Assembly (NCBI GenBank): GCA_029261815.1
Contig: JAJDAQ010000055.1
Coordinates: 1 to 37,536, forward strand
DNA: 37,536 bases
Origin: Deltaproteobacteria bacterium
GTDB lineage: Bacteria; Myxococcota_A; UBA9160; UBA6930
Direction: 5' to 3'
Part shown: positions 7,226 through 15,816 of the stretch, piece after piece
How the letters are laid out: each line of letters starts with the position of its first letter
Numbering within the stretch: position 1 is the stretch's first letter
Notes under the pieces: generated by a model
The model's input: only the letters and a program-made list of their open reading frames with translations
Databases searched by the model: none
What the model was told of the DNA's origin: nothing
Program-made: the position numbers and the translations under genes

Positions 7226-8802
7226 TGCAGCGACGCAGTGGGCTTCTCGGTGTCCTCGCCATCATCGCGCTCGTCTTCGCGGTGGTGTCGTTCGTGATGC
7301 ACTACCTGACCGCGGTCCGACTGTTCCAGGGCGGCGACTTCATGTTCGCAGTCGGGAATGCGGTCGTCGGCCTCGGTCTCGGCGTGGCCGCACTCGCCAC
7401 GAACTTCGAGGCCACCCGTGAGCGCTTCCGGTCCAGCGGCGCGCGACGCGCACGCCGGGAGGGGACGAACGCGATCATCCAGACCGCGGTCTGGATCGGC
7501 GTGCTGGTGGTATTGGCGTTCCTGTCGACAGAATTCCACAAGCGTTGGGATTGGACCGAAGCCCAAAGCCACTCGTTGACTGGGCAGACACTCAAGGTGC
7601 TCGAAACGCTCGAGCAAGACGTCGAAGTCACGGGGGTCTTCCAGGGAGCGGTTGCCGAGCCCGCGCGCGCATTCATCGAGCGATATGAACTCGCCGCGCC
7701 CGAGCGTTTCAAGGTCGAGTTCGTGGACCCGAATGCGCAACCCGCCCGCCTGGCTGCGCTCGGCATCGACCCGGCGGCCGTGGGCGAGGGTGTCCTGCAC
7801 GTCCAGATCGGCGAAGAGTCGGTCGATGTCGCCGAACTCACCGAAGAGGCGGTGACGAACGCCATGGTGCAGTTGACGCGGCTCGAGCGGAAGAAGGTCT
7901 ACTTCCTCGACGGGCACAACGAACGTGCCATCCAGGACGACGGGGCCGACGAAGCCGATGGCTTCTCGGGCGCCGCCGATGCGCTGCGGAACGAGAACTA
8001 CGGCGTCGAGCCGCTGCTCCTTGCCGCCATGGACGACGTGCCCGCGGACGCCGATGTCGTGATCGCAGCGGGTCCGACACGGCCCTATCACCAGACCGAG
8101 CATGAAGCGCTTGCGCGCTACATGGAACGCGGCGGCGCATTGCTGGTCATGCTCGATCCGCGCGCGAACACCGATCTCTACGATGACCTGGCCGCTTTCG
8201 GGGCCGCGGTGGGTGACGACGTCGTCGTCGACCTCGTCCAGAGTCTGCCGGGGCGACCGTACGCGCCCTTTGCGGTCGAGTACGCCGACCATCCGATCAC
8301 GGCCGAACTCGGTGACACCGTGTTGTTCAACACCGCTCGTAGCGTCTCGCCGGTGGGCGAGGGCGGTGCAATGTCGCCCCTGGTCCGTACTGGGCCGAAC
8401 TCGTGGGCCGAGCGTGACATGGCGCGCTTGCTCGCCACGAACGAGGCGGAACCGGACCCCGAAACCGACATCGTGGGTGGCGTCACAATCGTCCTGGCCG
8501 GTGAAGTCGGTGAGGGCGAGACGCCGGGGCGGCTGGTCGTCATGGGCGACTCGGACTTCGCGACGAACCAGCTCATCCGCGAGTTCCGTAACCGCGACCT
8601 GTTCGTGAATTCAGTGAACTGGTTGATGGGCGATATCGAGGCGATTTCGATCCGCCCGGGTCAGCCGCGCGCCAGTCGCCTGCAACTGAGTCAGGCGCAG
8701 TTCGAAACCGTGCGCATCGCGGCGCTATTTGTCGCGCCCGAGCTGATTGCGATTGCCGGTGCCTGCGTGTGGTGGACCCGGCGCCGCGCGCCGGGACGCT
8801 AG
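7225..8802 (+). CDS. GldG-like ABC transporter auxiliary protein
   Basis: A 525-residue membrane protein of the family called ABC-type transport system involved in gliding motility, auxiliary component. Three N-terminal membrane segments (about 7-28, 38-58 and 84-103) precede a long periplasmic part. That part begins with the family's characteristic lead-in (RWDWTEAQSHSLTGQTLKVL), which marks the start of the GldG core. A single membrane helix at the extreme C-terminus anchors it again. The start ATG overlaps the permease stop by one base. It probably forms the periplasmic part of the transporter with the DUF4340 protein. Upstream in-frame codons belong to the wrong frame of the ATPase and permease genes and were left out. 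Confidence 0.87.
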   Translation: MQRRSGLLGVLAIIALVFAVVSFVMHYLTAVRLFQGGDFMFAVGNAVVGLGLGVAALATNFEATRERFRSSGARRARREGTNAIIQTAVWIGVLVVLAFLSTEFHKRWDWTEAQSHSLTGQTLKVLETLEQDVEVTGVFQGAVAEPARAFIERYELAAPERFKVEFVDPNAQPARLAALGIDPAAVGEGVLHVQIGEESVDVAELTEEAVTNAMVQLTRLERKKVYFLDGHNERAIQDDGADEADGFSGAADALRNENYGVEPLLLAAMDDVPADADVVIAAGPTRPYHQTEHEALARYMERGGALLVMLDPRANTDLYDDLAAFGAAVGDDVVVDLVQSLPGRPYAPFAVEYADHPITAELGDTVLFNTARSVSPVGEGGAMSPLVRTGPNSWAERDMARLLATNEAEPDPETDIVGGVTIVLAGEVGEGETPGRLVVMGDSDFATNQLIREFRNRDLFVNSVNWLMGDIEAISIRPGQPRASRLQLSQAQFETVRIAALFVAPELIAIAGACVWWTRRRAPGR

Positions 8803-8811
8803 GCGGCGACG

Positions 8812-10188
8812 GTGGGTTCGCGCACAACGTGGGTCGGTGTGTTGTTGCTCGCCGGACTTCTGGGCTTCCTCTGGTATCGCGCGTCGATCGGTGCCGACGT
8901 CGAGGACGAGACGCGGGCCGATCGTGTCTTCGTCGGCCTGTCATCGAGCGACATCGACCAGATCTCGATGGACACGCAGGACGCGGGCCAGGCCGTGCTT
9001 GAGCGCGATGGCGGGAATTGGCGCCTGACGGCACCCGTGTCTTTCCCGGCCGATGCGATGGCGGCGGATGGCCTCGCCTCTGCACTGGCGAGCCTCGACA
9101 CTGACTCCGTCTACGACGACCTGGAACCGCTCGCCGCTTACGGCCTCGATGTCGAACCGACGGTTCTCTTTGAGGCCGGAGAGAGGGCGTTCGGGCTTCG
9201 CATCGGAGGCGCGACGCCGGTGGGCGCAGGGACCTACGTGACCGATCTGGCCGGAGAGCGCGTCTGGGTGGTGCCGTCGTGGCGCGCGCAGACCTTCGAG
9301 AAGGCGCTCTCCGCGTTGCGGGATGCCGACATCGTTTCGTTCTCGGCGGACGAGGTGACCGCGTTCGATGTTGCTTGGGTCGCCAATAATGTCGCGGTGA
9401 TGCGGACCGAGGCGGGATGGCGCCTGACGGAGCCCCTCGAAGCCGCGGCTCGGACGCAGACGGTGGACGATTTCCTGGGCGACCTGCAGTTCCTGCGCGC
9501 CGACGGTTATCCAGATTCGAACGCGGCGGATGCCGGCGTGGCGTTGGCCGCACCGACGATCGAGATCACGCTCAGGCTCGAGGGGAACGAGATGCCGCTC
9601 GTGGTGAAGGTCGCGCCGGGCGACGGCGCCGACCGTAGCTGGGTAGAAGGGCCCAATGGCGACCTCTACGAGGTGGCGAACGAGTCCATCGCGGACTGGC
9701 CCGATGGCGTCGAAGAATTCCGGTTCCGCGAACTCGCGCGTTTCGCTCCTTCCGCGGCGGAGAACGTTCGGCTCACCTTCGTTTCGGGCCCCGCAGCTGT
9801 CTCGATGGAACGCGATGCCGAGCGCAATTGGGTCGCAGCGGCCGGCAGTGCCGCCCTGGCCGACGGCGCAACGACGGCGCTGCTCGCGTCGCTTTCCCGC
9901 CTCGAGGGAATCGAGATCGCGGCAGAAGCGATGGGCGACGCCGAGCGCACGGGGCTCGGCCTTGCGCCGCCGGCCGCGCACATTCAAGCGTTCGACTCGG
10001 AAGGCGGCGTTCTGGCCGATGTGGCCTTCGGCATCGCGCGTGCCGACGGCGCGATCGCGGCGAAACGCGCTGACGCGGAACCCGTCTACTGGGTGGATGT
10101 GGCGGCACTAGAAGACGTGCCGCTGTCGCACGCCGTCTTTGAGGCCAGGTTCCGCGCGACCGCCCCGGCCGTTGCGCCTACTGAGTGA
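8812..10188 (+). CDS. DUF4340 domain-containing membrane-anchored protein
   Basis: A 458-residue protein with one N-terminal membrane anchor (WVGVLLLAGLLGFLWYRA, about 6-23) and a large periplasmic region rich in beta-strands. It contains the repeated DUF4340 pattern: an Asp-Ile-Asp-Gln-Ile strand, then WRLTAPV at about 70, WRLTEPL near 203, and an ESI.DWP segment near 290. DUF4340 genes commonly follow gldA/F/G-like sets, as here, where the gap to the GldG gene is 9 bases. The GTG at 8812 has only a weak ribosome site, consistent with coupling to the gene before it. The 3' end overlaps the opposite-strand gene by 11 bases. The molecular function is not established. Confidence 0.85.
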   Translation: MGSRTTWVGVLLLAGLLGFLWYRASIGADVEDETRADRVFVGLSSSDIDQISMDTQDAGQAVLERDGGNWRLTAPVSFPADAMAADGLASALASLDTDSVYDDLEPLAAYGLDVEPTVLFEAGERAFGLRIGGATPVGAGTYVTDLAGERVWVVPSWRAQTFEKALSALRDADIVSFSADEVTAFDVAWVANNVAVMRTEAGWRLTEPLEAAARTQTVDDFLGDLQFLRADGYPDSNAADAGVALAAPTIEITLRLEGNEMPLVVKVAPGDGADRSWVEGPNGDLYEVANESIADWPDGVEEFRFRELARFAPSAAENVRLTFVSGPAAVSMERDAERNWVAAAGSAALADGATTALLASLSRLEGIEIAAEAMGDAERTGLGLAPPAAHIQAFDSEGGVLADVAFGIARADGAIAAKRADAEPVYWVDVAALEDVPLSHAVFEARFRATAPAVAPTE

Positions 10189-10753
10189 AGAGCCGCGCCC
10201 GCGCGAGTTCGAGGCGTTGTCGGAGCGTTCCCACGGCATTGCGCGCGATCGCGCTGCGGCGGCGCTCTGCGTGGCCGCCCTCGACCCAGAAGCGCGGACT
10301 CCCCGCGCCAACCTCGACGCCGACGGTGAAGCCCTCGATCGTCGCGTAGTCGGCCGTCGATACGAAGCCGGCCTTCGAATCACCGGCGACCTGGTCCAGC
10401 AGGAACAGGGCTTTCAACAGCGCCTCGATCTCATGGACGTCGAGGTAGTGTCGGCCCTCGGCTGGACTGAGATCCGGGAGCGTCAAATCGATCTGTACGC
10501 CCAGGATGCGCTGGGCTTCCGCGCCCGGCTCAAAAGCCCCGAGTGCGCTGATCTGGAGCGAGCCGCCGACCACCGGGATCGGATCCAGGGGGCTGCGCCG
10601 CGCGACCACGACGGCGCCCGGCTGTTCGATCAGGACGCGGATTGCGCTCTGGGTAGGCGCCGGGACGGCGATCGGCGCGACGAGTTCCTGGGCATGAACG
10701 CCGGCCGACACCCCGAGCATGAGCGCGAAACCGAGCGATGCGATGCGCCGCAT
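10178..10753 (-). CDS. Small exported protein of unknown function
   Basis: A 191-residue protein with a clear Sec signal peptide (MRRIASLGFALMLGVSAGVHA, likely cleaved before Gln-Glu). The mature part has a proline-rich start, several beta-strands and a basic C-terminal helix (RQRLELARARL). I do not recognise a family. ATG at 10753 overlaps the TGA of the inositol monophosphatase gene by one base (TGATG), so it is the last gene of the holB-metG-tatD-suhB run. A longer in-frame start at 10834 would lie inside that gene and spoil the signal peptide. Confidence 0.72.
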   Translation of the reverse strand: MRRIASLGFALMLGVSAGVHAQELVAPIAVPAPTQSAIRVLIEQPGAVVVARRSPLDPIPVVGGSLQISALGAFEPGAEAQRILGVQIDLTLPDLSPAEGRHYLDVHEIEALLKALFLLDQVAGDSKAGFVSTADYATIEGFTVGVEVGAGSPRFWVEGGHAERRRSAIARNAVGTLRQRLELARARLFTQ

Positions 10754-11547
10754 CACGAGGCGACTCTCGCGAGGACCTCGAGCATCGGCTCGTGCAGGTG
10801 TCCGTTGCTCGCGACAACGTGTTTTCCGCTCCAATGGTCGTTCCCTCCCGCGGTGTCGCTGGTCTTGCCACCGGCTTCTTCAACGATCAACAGACCCGCC
10901 GCGACATCCCAAGGCGACAGCTTGAGCTCCCAGTAGCCGTCGAGTCGTCCGGCGGCGACATAACAAAGGTCGAGCGCCGCGCTGCCGTCGCGGCGCATCG
11001 CGCCCGCGGTCTTGAGGAACTCCTTGAATTGCTCGACGTTGTCGCGTTCGCTCTTGCGCCGGTCGTAGGCGAAGCCCGTGGCCATCAGACCGCGCGACAG
11101 GTCGGTTTCCATCGATACCGAGATCGCCTTGCCGTTACGGTAGGCGCCCTTGCCGCGAATGGCCGTGAACAGCTCGTCCAGCAGTGGGTCGTAGACGACG
11201 CCGACGGCGGCTTCGCCCGCTTCCTGGATGCCGATCGAGACACAGAAGCGTGGGTAGCCGTGCGCGAAGTTGGTCGTTCCGTCGAGCGGGTCGATGATCC
11301 AGCGCCATGCCGCGTCCGCGTGGTCGGTGCCTCCGCCTTCCTCGGCCACGATCGCGTCAGCGGGGCGGTCTCGCTCGATCGCGGACACGATCAAGGCCTC
11401 GCAGGCCTTGTCGACCTCGGTCACCAGATCGACGGGTGCACTCTTCGTTTCGATCGTGAGCGCAGTCTCGTAGCGATCTCGCTGGATGGCCCCGGCCTCG
11501 TGGGCGAGGCCGATGGCCATTTCAAGGATTTCGTCGTGTTCGGACAC
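10753..11547 (-). CDS. suhB: Inositol monophosphatase family protein (SuhB-like)
   Basis: A 264-residue Mg-dependent phosphatase of the inositol monophosphatase fold. The metal and catalytic residues are in AEE (68-70), DPLDGTTNF (86-94) and WDVAAG in the C-terminal third. It would hydrolyse inositol-1-phosphate or a related sugar or nucleotide phosphate in the cytoplasm. SuhB in E. coli also acts in rRNA antitermination complexes; whether this one does cannot be told from sequence alone. The length is normal for the family. It lies 12 bases after tatD in a run of information-processing genes. Confidence 0.92.
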   Translation of the reverse strand: MSEHDEILEMAIGLAHEAGAIQRDRYETALTIETKSAPVDLVTEVDKACEALIVSAIERDRPADAIVAEEGGGTDHADAAWRWIIDPLDGTTNFAHGYPRFCVSIGIQEAGEAAVGVVYDPLLDELFTAIRGKGAYRNGKAISVSMETDLSRGLMATGFAYDRRKSERDNVEQFKEFLKTAGAMRRDGSAALDLCYVAAGRLDGYWELKLSPWDVAAGLLIVEEAGGKTSDTAGGNDHWSGKHVVASNGHLHEPMLEVLARVAS

Positions 11548-11559
11548 GGGGTCTCCAGA

Positions 11560-12348
11560 CTAATCCGGCAGCCGGAAGAGGGCGCGGGCGTTGGCAGAAG
11601 TGACGGCCGCGACCTCGTCGATGGGTCTTGATTGCGCCTGGGCCAGCATGGCACCGACGAGCGCGACCCGTGCGGGCTCATTTCGTTCGCCACGGTGGCC
11701 CTGGGGCGCCAGCAGCGGCGCGTCGGTTTCGACGAGCACCCGATCAAGGGGGAGGCCGGCAGCGATGTCGCGTAGCCCACGGTCTTTCTTGAATGTGAGG
11801 ATCCCCGAGAACGAAACCTCGAGGCCCTGGTCGAGCGCACGCGCCGCGAACGGTCCGTCGTGCGTATAACAGTGGAGGACGCCGCGGACGCTGCCGCCGC
11901 CTTCTTGGCTCCAGATGTCGAGGAGTTCCTCGTAGGCGTCGGATTCGCGGTCGCGCACGTGGATCGTCACGGGAAGGTCGAGTTCGCGCGCAAGTGCCAC
12001 ATGCCAGGCGAAGACGTCGCGCTGGATCTGGCGCGGAGAGTGCTCGTACCAATAGTCGAGCCCGCATTCCCCGACGGCGACGACACGTGGCTCCGCCAGC
12101 CAGGAGCGAATGCGTCGCTTGCCGTCGTCGTCGAGCGCTTCGGCATCGTGAGGATGTACGCCGACGGCGGCGTAGATGCGGTCATCCGTGGCCGCGAGCG
12201 CAACTGCCTTCGCGTTGTGGTCAACACCGTATCCGGCGCCGATTGCGATCATTCGCTCGACGCCGTCCAAAGTCGCCGCGGCGAGGACGGCGTCCCGGTC
12301 GGAAGCGAACTCGTCCGCTGTGACGTGGCAATGGGAATCGATCCACAT
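11560..12348 (-). CDS. TatD family metal-dependent hydrolase
   Basis: A 262-residue TIM-barrel hydrolase of the TatD/YcfH family, members of which have DNase activity. The metal ligands are visible in DSHCHVT at the N-terminus, GECGLDYWY, HVRD, CYTHDGP and VETDAPLLAP. ATG at 12348 starts directly at the metal motif; the long upstream extension of this frame overlaps metG out of frame and was discarded. It lies between metG (4-base gap) and suhB (12-base gap). A tatD-type gene beside metG and holB is a common bacterial arrangement and matches the YcfH-type branch. Confidence 0.93.
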   Translation of the reverse strand: MWIDSHCHVTADEFASDRDAVLAAATLDGVERMIAIGAGYGVDHNAKAVALAATDDRIYAAVGVHPHDAEALDDDGKRRIRSWLAEPRVVAVGECGLDYWYEHSPRQIQRDVFAWHVALARELDLPVTIHVRDRESDAYEELLDIWSQEGGGSVRGVLHCYTHDGPFAARALDQGLEVSFSGILTFKKDRGLRDIAAGLPLDRVLVETDAPLLAPQGHRGERNEPARVALVGAMLAQAQSRPIDEVAAVTSANARALFRLPD

Positions 12349-12352
12349 CGCT

Positions 12353-13909
12353 TCAAGCGTCTTCGATGAGTTCGAGCCGCGGAAAGAGTGCGTCGCCCTT
12401 GGTCGTCGGCGTTCCCGGCAAGAGTGCGTCCCAGCGCTCACCATCGGCCGGGAGCACGACGGTATCGAGGGCGTCGGGTATGCCAAGCCGTTCGAGCATG
12501 GTGACTGCAGCGTCCGGCAGGAAGGGCGCGAGAAGCAGGGCGATGGCGCGAAGGGCCTGGCAGCAGGTGTAGAGGGTGGTGCGGACCTCTTCCTCTCTCT
12601 CGGGGTCCTTTGCTGCCTTCCAGGGTTCGCGGTGGTCGACATAGCGGTTCGCGGCGTCGACGAGACGGAACAGTGCTTCGAGCGCCAGATGGGTTTCGAA
12701 CGCCCGCAGATGTTTGTCGACCGCGGTCGCGGCGTCGGCTGCGGCCTGACGGACGCGCGCCTCTTCGTCCCCGGTGGGGCCGGGTGTCGGGACCGTCGCA
12801 TCGCTGTACCGCGCGGTCATGTTCAGGGTTCGAGAGAACAGGTTGCCGAGCGCATTGGCCAGGTGCGCGTTCGTGCGCTCGATCATGGCGTCTTCGGCGA
12901 AGCTGCTATCGAGCCCGAACGACATCTCCCGCAGCATGAAGTAGCGGAAGGGCGAGAACCCATAGCGTTCCTTCATCACCAGCGGGTCGATCAGGTTGCC
13001 GAGGCTCTTCGAGACCTTCCGGTCCTCGATCTGCCAATGGCCGTGCACGCGGATGCCCTTCGGCAAGGGGAGGCCGGCGGCGTGAAGCATCGTCGGCCAG
13101 TAGATCCCGTGAGGCTTCAGGATGTCCTTGCCGATGAGATGTGTGCACTCGCGCCAACGCTCTTCCCAGCCGGGCTCATTCGGCCAGCCACAGCCGGTCA
13201 GGTAATTGACGAGCGCGTCGAACCACACATAACAAACATAGTCTTCGTCGAACGGAAGGGGGACGCCCCACGACAGGCGTTCCTTGGGTCGGGAGATGCA
13301 GAGGTCTTCGAGGCCGCTGCCCTCGCGAATCATCGCGAGGACTTCGTTGCGGTATCGCGTCGGCTGCAGGAAGTCCGGATTCTCTTCAAGCGTTTCCGCG
13401 AGCCATGAGAAGTGCTCGCTCATCTTGAAGAAGTAGTTGGCTTCGCGTCGCGGTTCCGGCGCCTTCTCGTGGTCTTTGCACAGGCCGCCTTCCATGTCGC
13501 GGTCCGTGAGGAAGCGCTCGCAACCGACGCAGTAGAGGCCTTCGTATTCGCGAAACTCGATCTGGCCGGCGTCCCATACGCGTTGCGCCATCACCTGGAC
13601 CGCGGCCTTTGACTCGGCTTCGGTGGTGCGGAAGAACCGATCGTGCGACAGGTTGAGGGCGTCCCAGGTGGCCTGCCATTGGCCCGAAATGCGGTCTGTG
13701 TAGGCCTGGGGCGTCTCTCCAGCGGCATCGGCGGCGGCTTGTACTTTCTCGCCATGTTCATCGACGCCGGTCTGGAAGTAGACGTCCTCCCCGGCTAGCC
13801 GGTGGTATCGGGCGAGCGTGTCGGCCACGACGGTCGAGTACGTATGGCCGATATGCGGCAAACCGTTCACGTAGTAGATGGGTGTCGTCAGGACGAACGG
13901 CCGGCTCAC
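12353..13909 (-). CDS. metG: Methionyl-tRNA synthetase
   Basis: A 518-residue class I synthetase that charges tRNA-Met. The HIGH motif is at residues 19-22 (LPHIGH). The second signature appears as KVSKS at 298-302, a tolerated variant of KMSKS. A single zinc knuckle of the Thermus type is seen (CVGC at 127-130, then Cys144 and His147). The protein ends after the anticodon-binding helices and lacks the C-terminal tRNA-binding (EMAP-like) domain of E. coli MetG, which is normal for the short form. GTG at 13909 overlaps the holB stop (GTGA), supporting coupled translation. Confidence 0.96.
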   Translation of the reverse strand: MSRPFVLTTPIYYVNGLPHIGHTYSTVVADTLARYHRLAGEDVYFQTGVDEHGEKVQAAADAAGETPQAYTDRISGQWQATWDALNLSHDRFFRTTEAESKAAVQVMAQRVWDAGQIEFREYEGLYCVGCERFLTDRDMEGGLCKDHEKAPEPRREANYFFKMSEHFSWLAETLEENPDFLQPTRYRNEVLAMIREGSGLEDLCISRPKERLSWGVPLPFDEDYVCYVWFDALVNYLTGCGWPNEPGWEERWRECTHLIGKDILKPHGIYWPTMLHAAGLPLPKGIRVHGHWQIEDRKVSKSLGNLIDPLVMKERYGFSPFRYFMLREMSFGLDSSFAEDAMIERTNAHLANALGNLFSRTLNMTARYSDATVPTPGPTGDEEARVRQAAADAATAVDKHLRAFETHLALEALFRLVDAANRYVDHREPWKAAKDPEREEEVRTTLYTCCQALRAIALLLAPFLPDAAVTMLERLGIPDALDTVVLPADGERWDALLPGTPTTKGDALFPRLELIEDA

Positions 13910-14802
13910 GAGAGCGCCTCCTGGAATGCGAACAGTGCGCGCTCAGCCACCATCTGGGGGTTCGCGTTTCGCTGGACCACGGACTTGCGACACTGCTGGA
14001 GCGTGGTCCAGGCGGCGAGTCGACGGTCGACCGGATCTCCGGCACACGCGGCTTCGCACGTTGTCGAGTGCAACCACTGCGTCCCGACACCGATCAGTTC
14101 GACCACGGCCGCGGCTGCGATGGCGCGGGGTCCGCGGTACTCCTCGGCCCAGTCGAGAATGTCGGGAACGCCCATCCGCCCGACGGAGGCGAGGCGAGCG
14201 ACGATCTCGAGGGCCTCGTCGGATTGCATGTCGGCGGGGCCATTGCGGTCGACCGGGAATCGCACGCGTTGGCATCGGGAACGGACCGTTGCGAGCAACC
14301 CGGCCGGCTGCGGTGTGACGAGGACCAGTGTGGTGCGAGCCGGCGGCTCTTCCAGGATGCGGAGCAGGGCGTTTTGCGACTCGTGGTTCAGCCATTCGGC
14401 ATCCGCGATCACGGCGGCACGACGTCCGCCTTCCACGCCGCGGAGACGGAAGGCTTCCTGGAGAGCGCGGACCTGGCCGATGCGCACGCGCGTGTCGCCG
14501 GCGCCACGTTCGACCCAGACGAGGTCCGGGTGGTCGCCAACGTGACGATAGAGCGGCCCCGACTTGCCCGAGCCGTCGATCTCGACCGGGTCCCCGGGTG
14601 TCGAGCGCCGGCAGGCCGGACACGCCTCGCATGGGGTTCCGAGGCCGGAGGAACAAGCGAGTGCCCGGACGAAAGAGAGGGCGGTATCGCGCGGTTCGTC
14701 GCCGCCGCCGGCAAACAAGTAGGCCGAGTGGACGCGGTCTGCTGCGATCGCTTCAGCGAGCCCATGGGCCGGGTCGCCCTGTCCAGAAGCCGTCTTCGCC
14801 AT
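13906..14802 (-). CDS. holB: DNA polymerase III delta-prime subunit
   Basis: A 298-residue clamp-loader subunit. The N-terminal AAA+ region has a degenerate P-loop (AGGGDEPRD), as expected for non-hydrolysing delta-prime. A cysteine cluster (CEACPACRR) forms the zinc site. The conserved ESQNALLRILEEPP and the sensor-1/SRC element (VRSRCQRVRF) follow. ATG at 14802 removes a long upstream extension that overlaps the divergent bactofilin promoter region. It is the first gene of the holB-metG-tatD-suhB unit. A thymidylate kinase gene, often found before holB, is not present here. Confidence 0.9.
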   Translation of the reverse strand: MAKTASGQGDPAHGLAEAIAADRVHSAYLFAGGGDEPRDTALSFVRALACSSGLGTPCEACPACRRSTPGDPVEIDGSGKSGPLYRHVGDHPDLVWVERGAGDTRVRIGQVRALQEAFRLRGVEGGRRAAVIADAEWLNHESQNALLRILEEPPARTTLVLVTPQPAGLLATVRSRCQRVRFPVDRNGPADMQSDEALEIVARLASVGRMGVPDILDWAEEYRGPRAIAAAAVVELIGVGTQWLHSTTCEAACAGDPVDRRLAAWTTLQQCRKSVVQRNANPQMVAERALFAFQEALS

Positions 14803-14991
14803 GGCTGCGCAGTCTAATGGAGAACCGCTTCGGGGGCGATTCACGGCCTCGCGCTCGTCTCCCGCAAGCGCCTGATTCAGCTTGGATTTTCGACACGATA
14901 CGAGTGAGTCGGGCGGCACGCCGGAACGCGGCTCAAGTTTCCGCCCGCATCGCCGATCCGCACTCAAGGACGGCCACCAAAGGAGGACCCG

Positions 14992-15456
14992 ATGGCTTTC
15001 GGACGACGCAGCGACGAGGACTACGAGACGACGGGGAGCGCTCCGGCACCGAGCACGTCGAGTGCCGCCGGAGGACTGACCGCGTTCATCGACCAGGGTT
15101 CGTCGTTCGAGGGCAAGCTCTCCTTCAAGGACACGGTTCGCATCGACGGTCACTTCTCGGGCGAGATCTCGAGCGAGAACACTCTCGTTGTGGGTGAGAC
15201 GGGCGAGATCGAGGCCAATATCGACTCCCAGGCCGTGATCGTCAGCGGCTCGATCGCCGGAGACGTGGTGGCGGGCCGCAAGGTCGTGCTTCACAAGACG
15301 GCGCGAGTGACGGGGAACATCACGACGCCGTCCATCGTCATCGAGGAGGGTGCCCTGCTGAATGGTCAGATCTCGATGAAGGGCGACGCGAAGGCAGGCG
15401 CGGCTTCGAAGGCGCCGCTGAAGGCGGTCGAAAGCGACGAGCCCAAGAAGAGCTAG
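14992..15456 (+). CDS. Bactofilin family polymer-forming cytoskeletal protein
   Basis: A 154-residue protein with the bactofilin core at about 27-130. This is a right-handed beta-helix built from short repeats such as FEGKLSFKDTVRIDGHFSGE and ETGEIEANIDSQAVIVSGSI. Disordered Ser/Ala/Gly-rich and Lys/Glu-rich tails flank the core, as is usual. Bactofilins polymerise without nucleotide and scaffold cell-shape or polarity proteins at the membrane. A strong AAAGGAGG site precedes the ATG by about 6 bases. The gene stands alone, divergent from holB and convergent with the zinc-ribbon gene; no adjacent peptidase of the M23 type is seen. Confidence 0.92.
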   Translation: MAFGRRSDEDYETTGSAPAPSTSSAAGGLTAFIDQGSSFEGKLSFKDTVRIDGHFSGEISSENTLVVGETGEIEANIDSQAVIVSGSIAGDVVAGRKVVLHKTARVTGNITTPSIVIEEGALLNGQISMKGDAKAGAASKAPLKAVESDEPKKS

Positions 15457-15486
15457 CGCCCTGGCGTCGTTCTCGGCGCCCTACGC

Positions 15487-15816
15487 CTAGCTTCCGACAG
15501 GTGGCCGTTTCTGGAACCACCATTCGCGGCGTTGCCAGACGACCTTCAGCGCGTCCGGGCTTCCGCTCGTGGTGAGGTCTGCCTGCGCGATGCGTGTTTC
15601 GGGCCGAAACATTCTCGGCGTCGTTTCGGACAGGCTCCCGATTGCGGCATGTCCGGGTTTGACCTCCAATTGGAGGTCAGTGCGGCAGCGAGGGCAATCG
15701 ACCGGGACCGTTCCGTGCTCGAGAACTTTCGTGCGCGCGTGGTCGAGCCAGGTGGGCAGGTCAGAGGGGCCGCCGCAGCGAGGACAGCGCAGCGGCTTCA
15801 GCTGCTCCAGGCTCAT
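15487..15816 (-). CDS. Small zinc-ribbon protein of unknown function
   Basis: A 109-residue protein with CPRCGG at residues 11-16 and CPRC around 41-44, a CxxC...CxxC arrangement typical of a single zinc ribbon. The C-terminal half is hydrophilic and ends in a Trp-rich stretch (VVWQRREWWFQKRP). I do not recognise the family. ATG at 15816 overlaps the stop of the preceding basic-barrel gene (ATGA), so the two are probably made together, which hints at a shared nucleic-acid or ribosome-related job. That link is inference only. Confidence 0.68.
   Translation of the reverse strand: MSLEQLKPLRCPRCGGPSDLPTWLDHARTKVLEHGTVPVDCPRCRTDLQLEVKPGHAAIGSLSETTPRMFRPETRIAQADLTTSGSPDALKVVWQRREWWFQKRPPVGS

Noticed and set aside
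8573..9553. A 326-codon Arg/Pro/Ser-rich minus-strand frame
   Set aside because: Its composition is typical of a shadow frame; it runs against the clearly coding GldG-like and DUF4340 genes.
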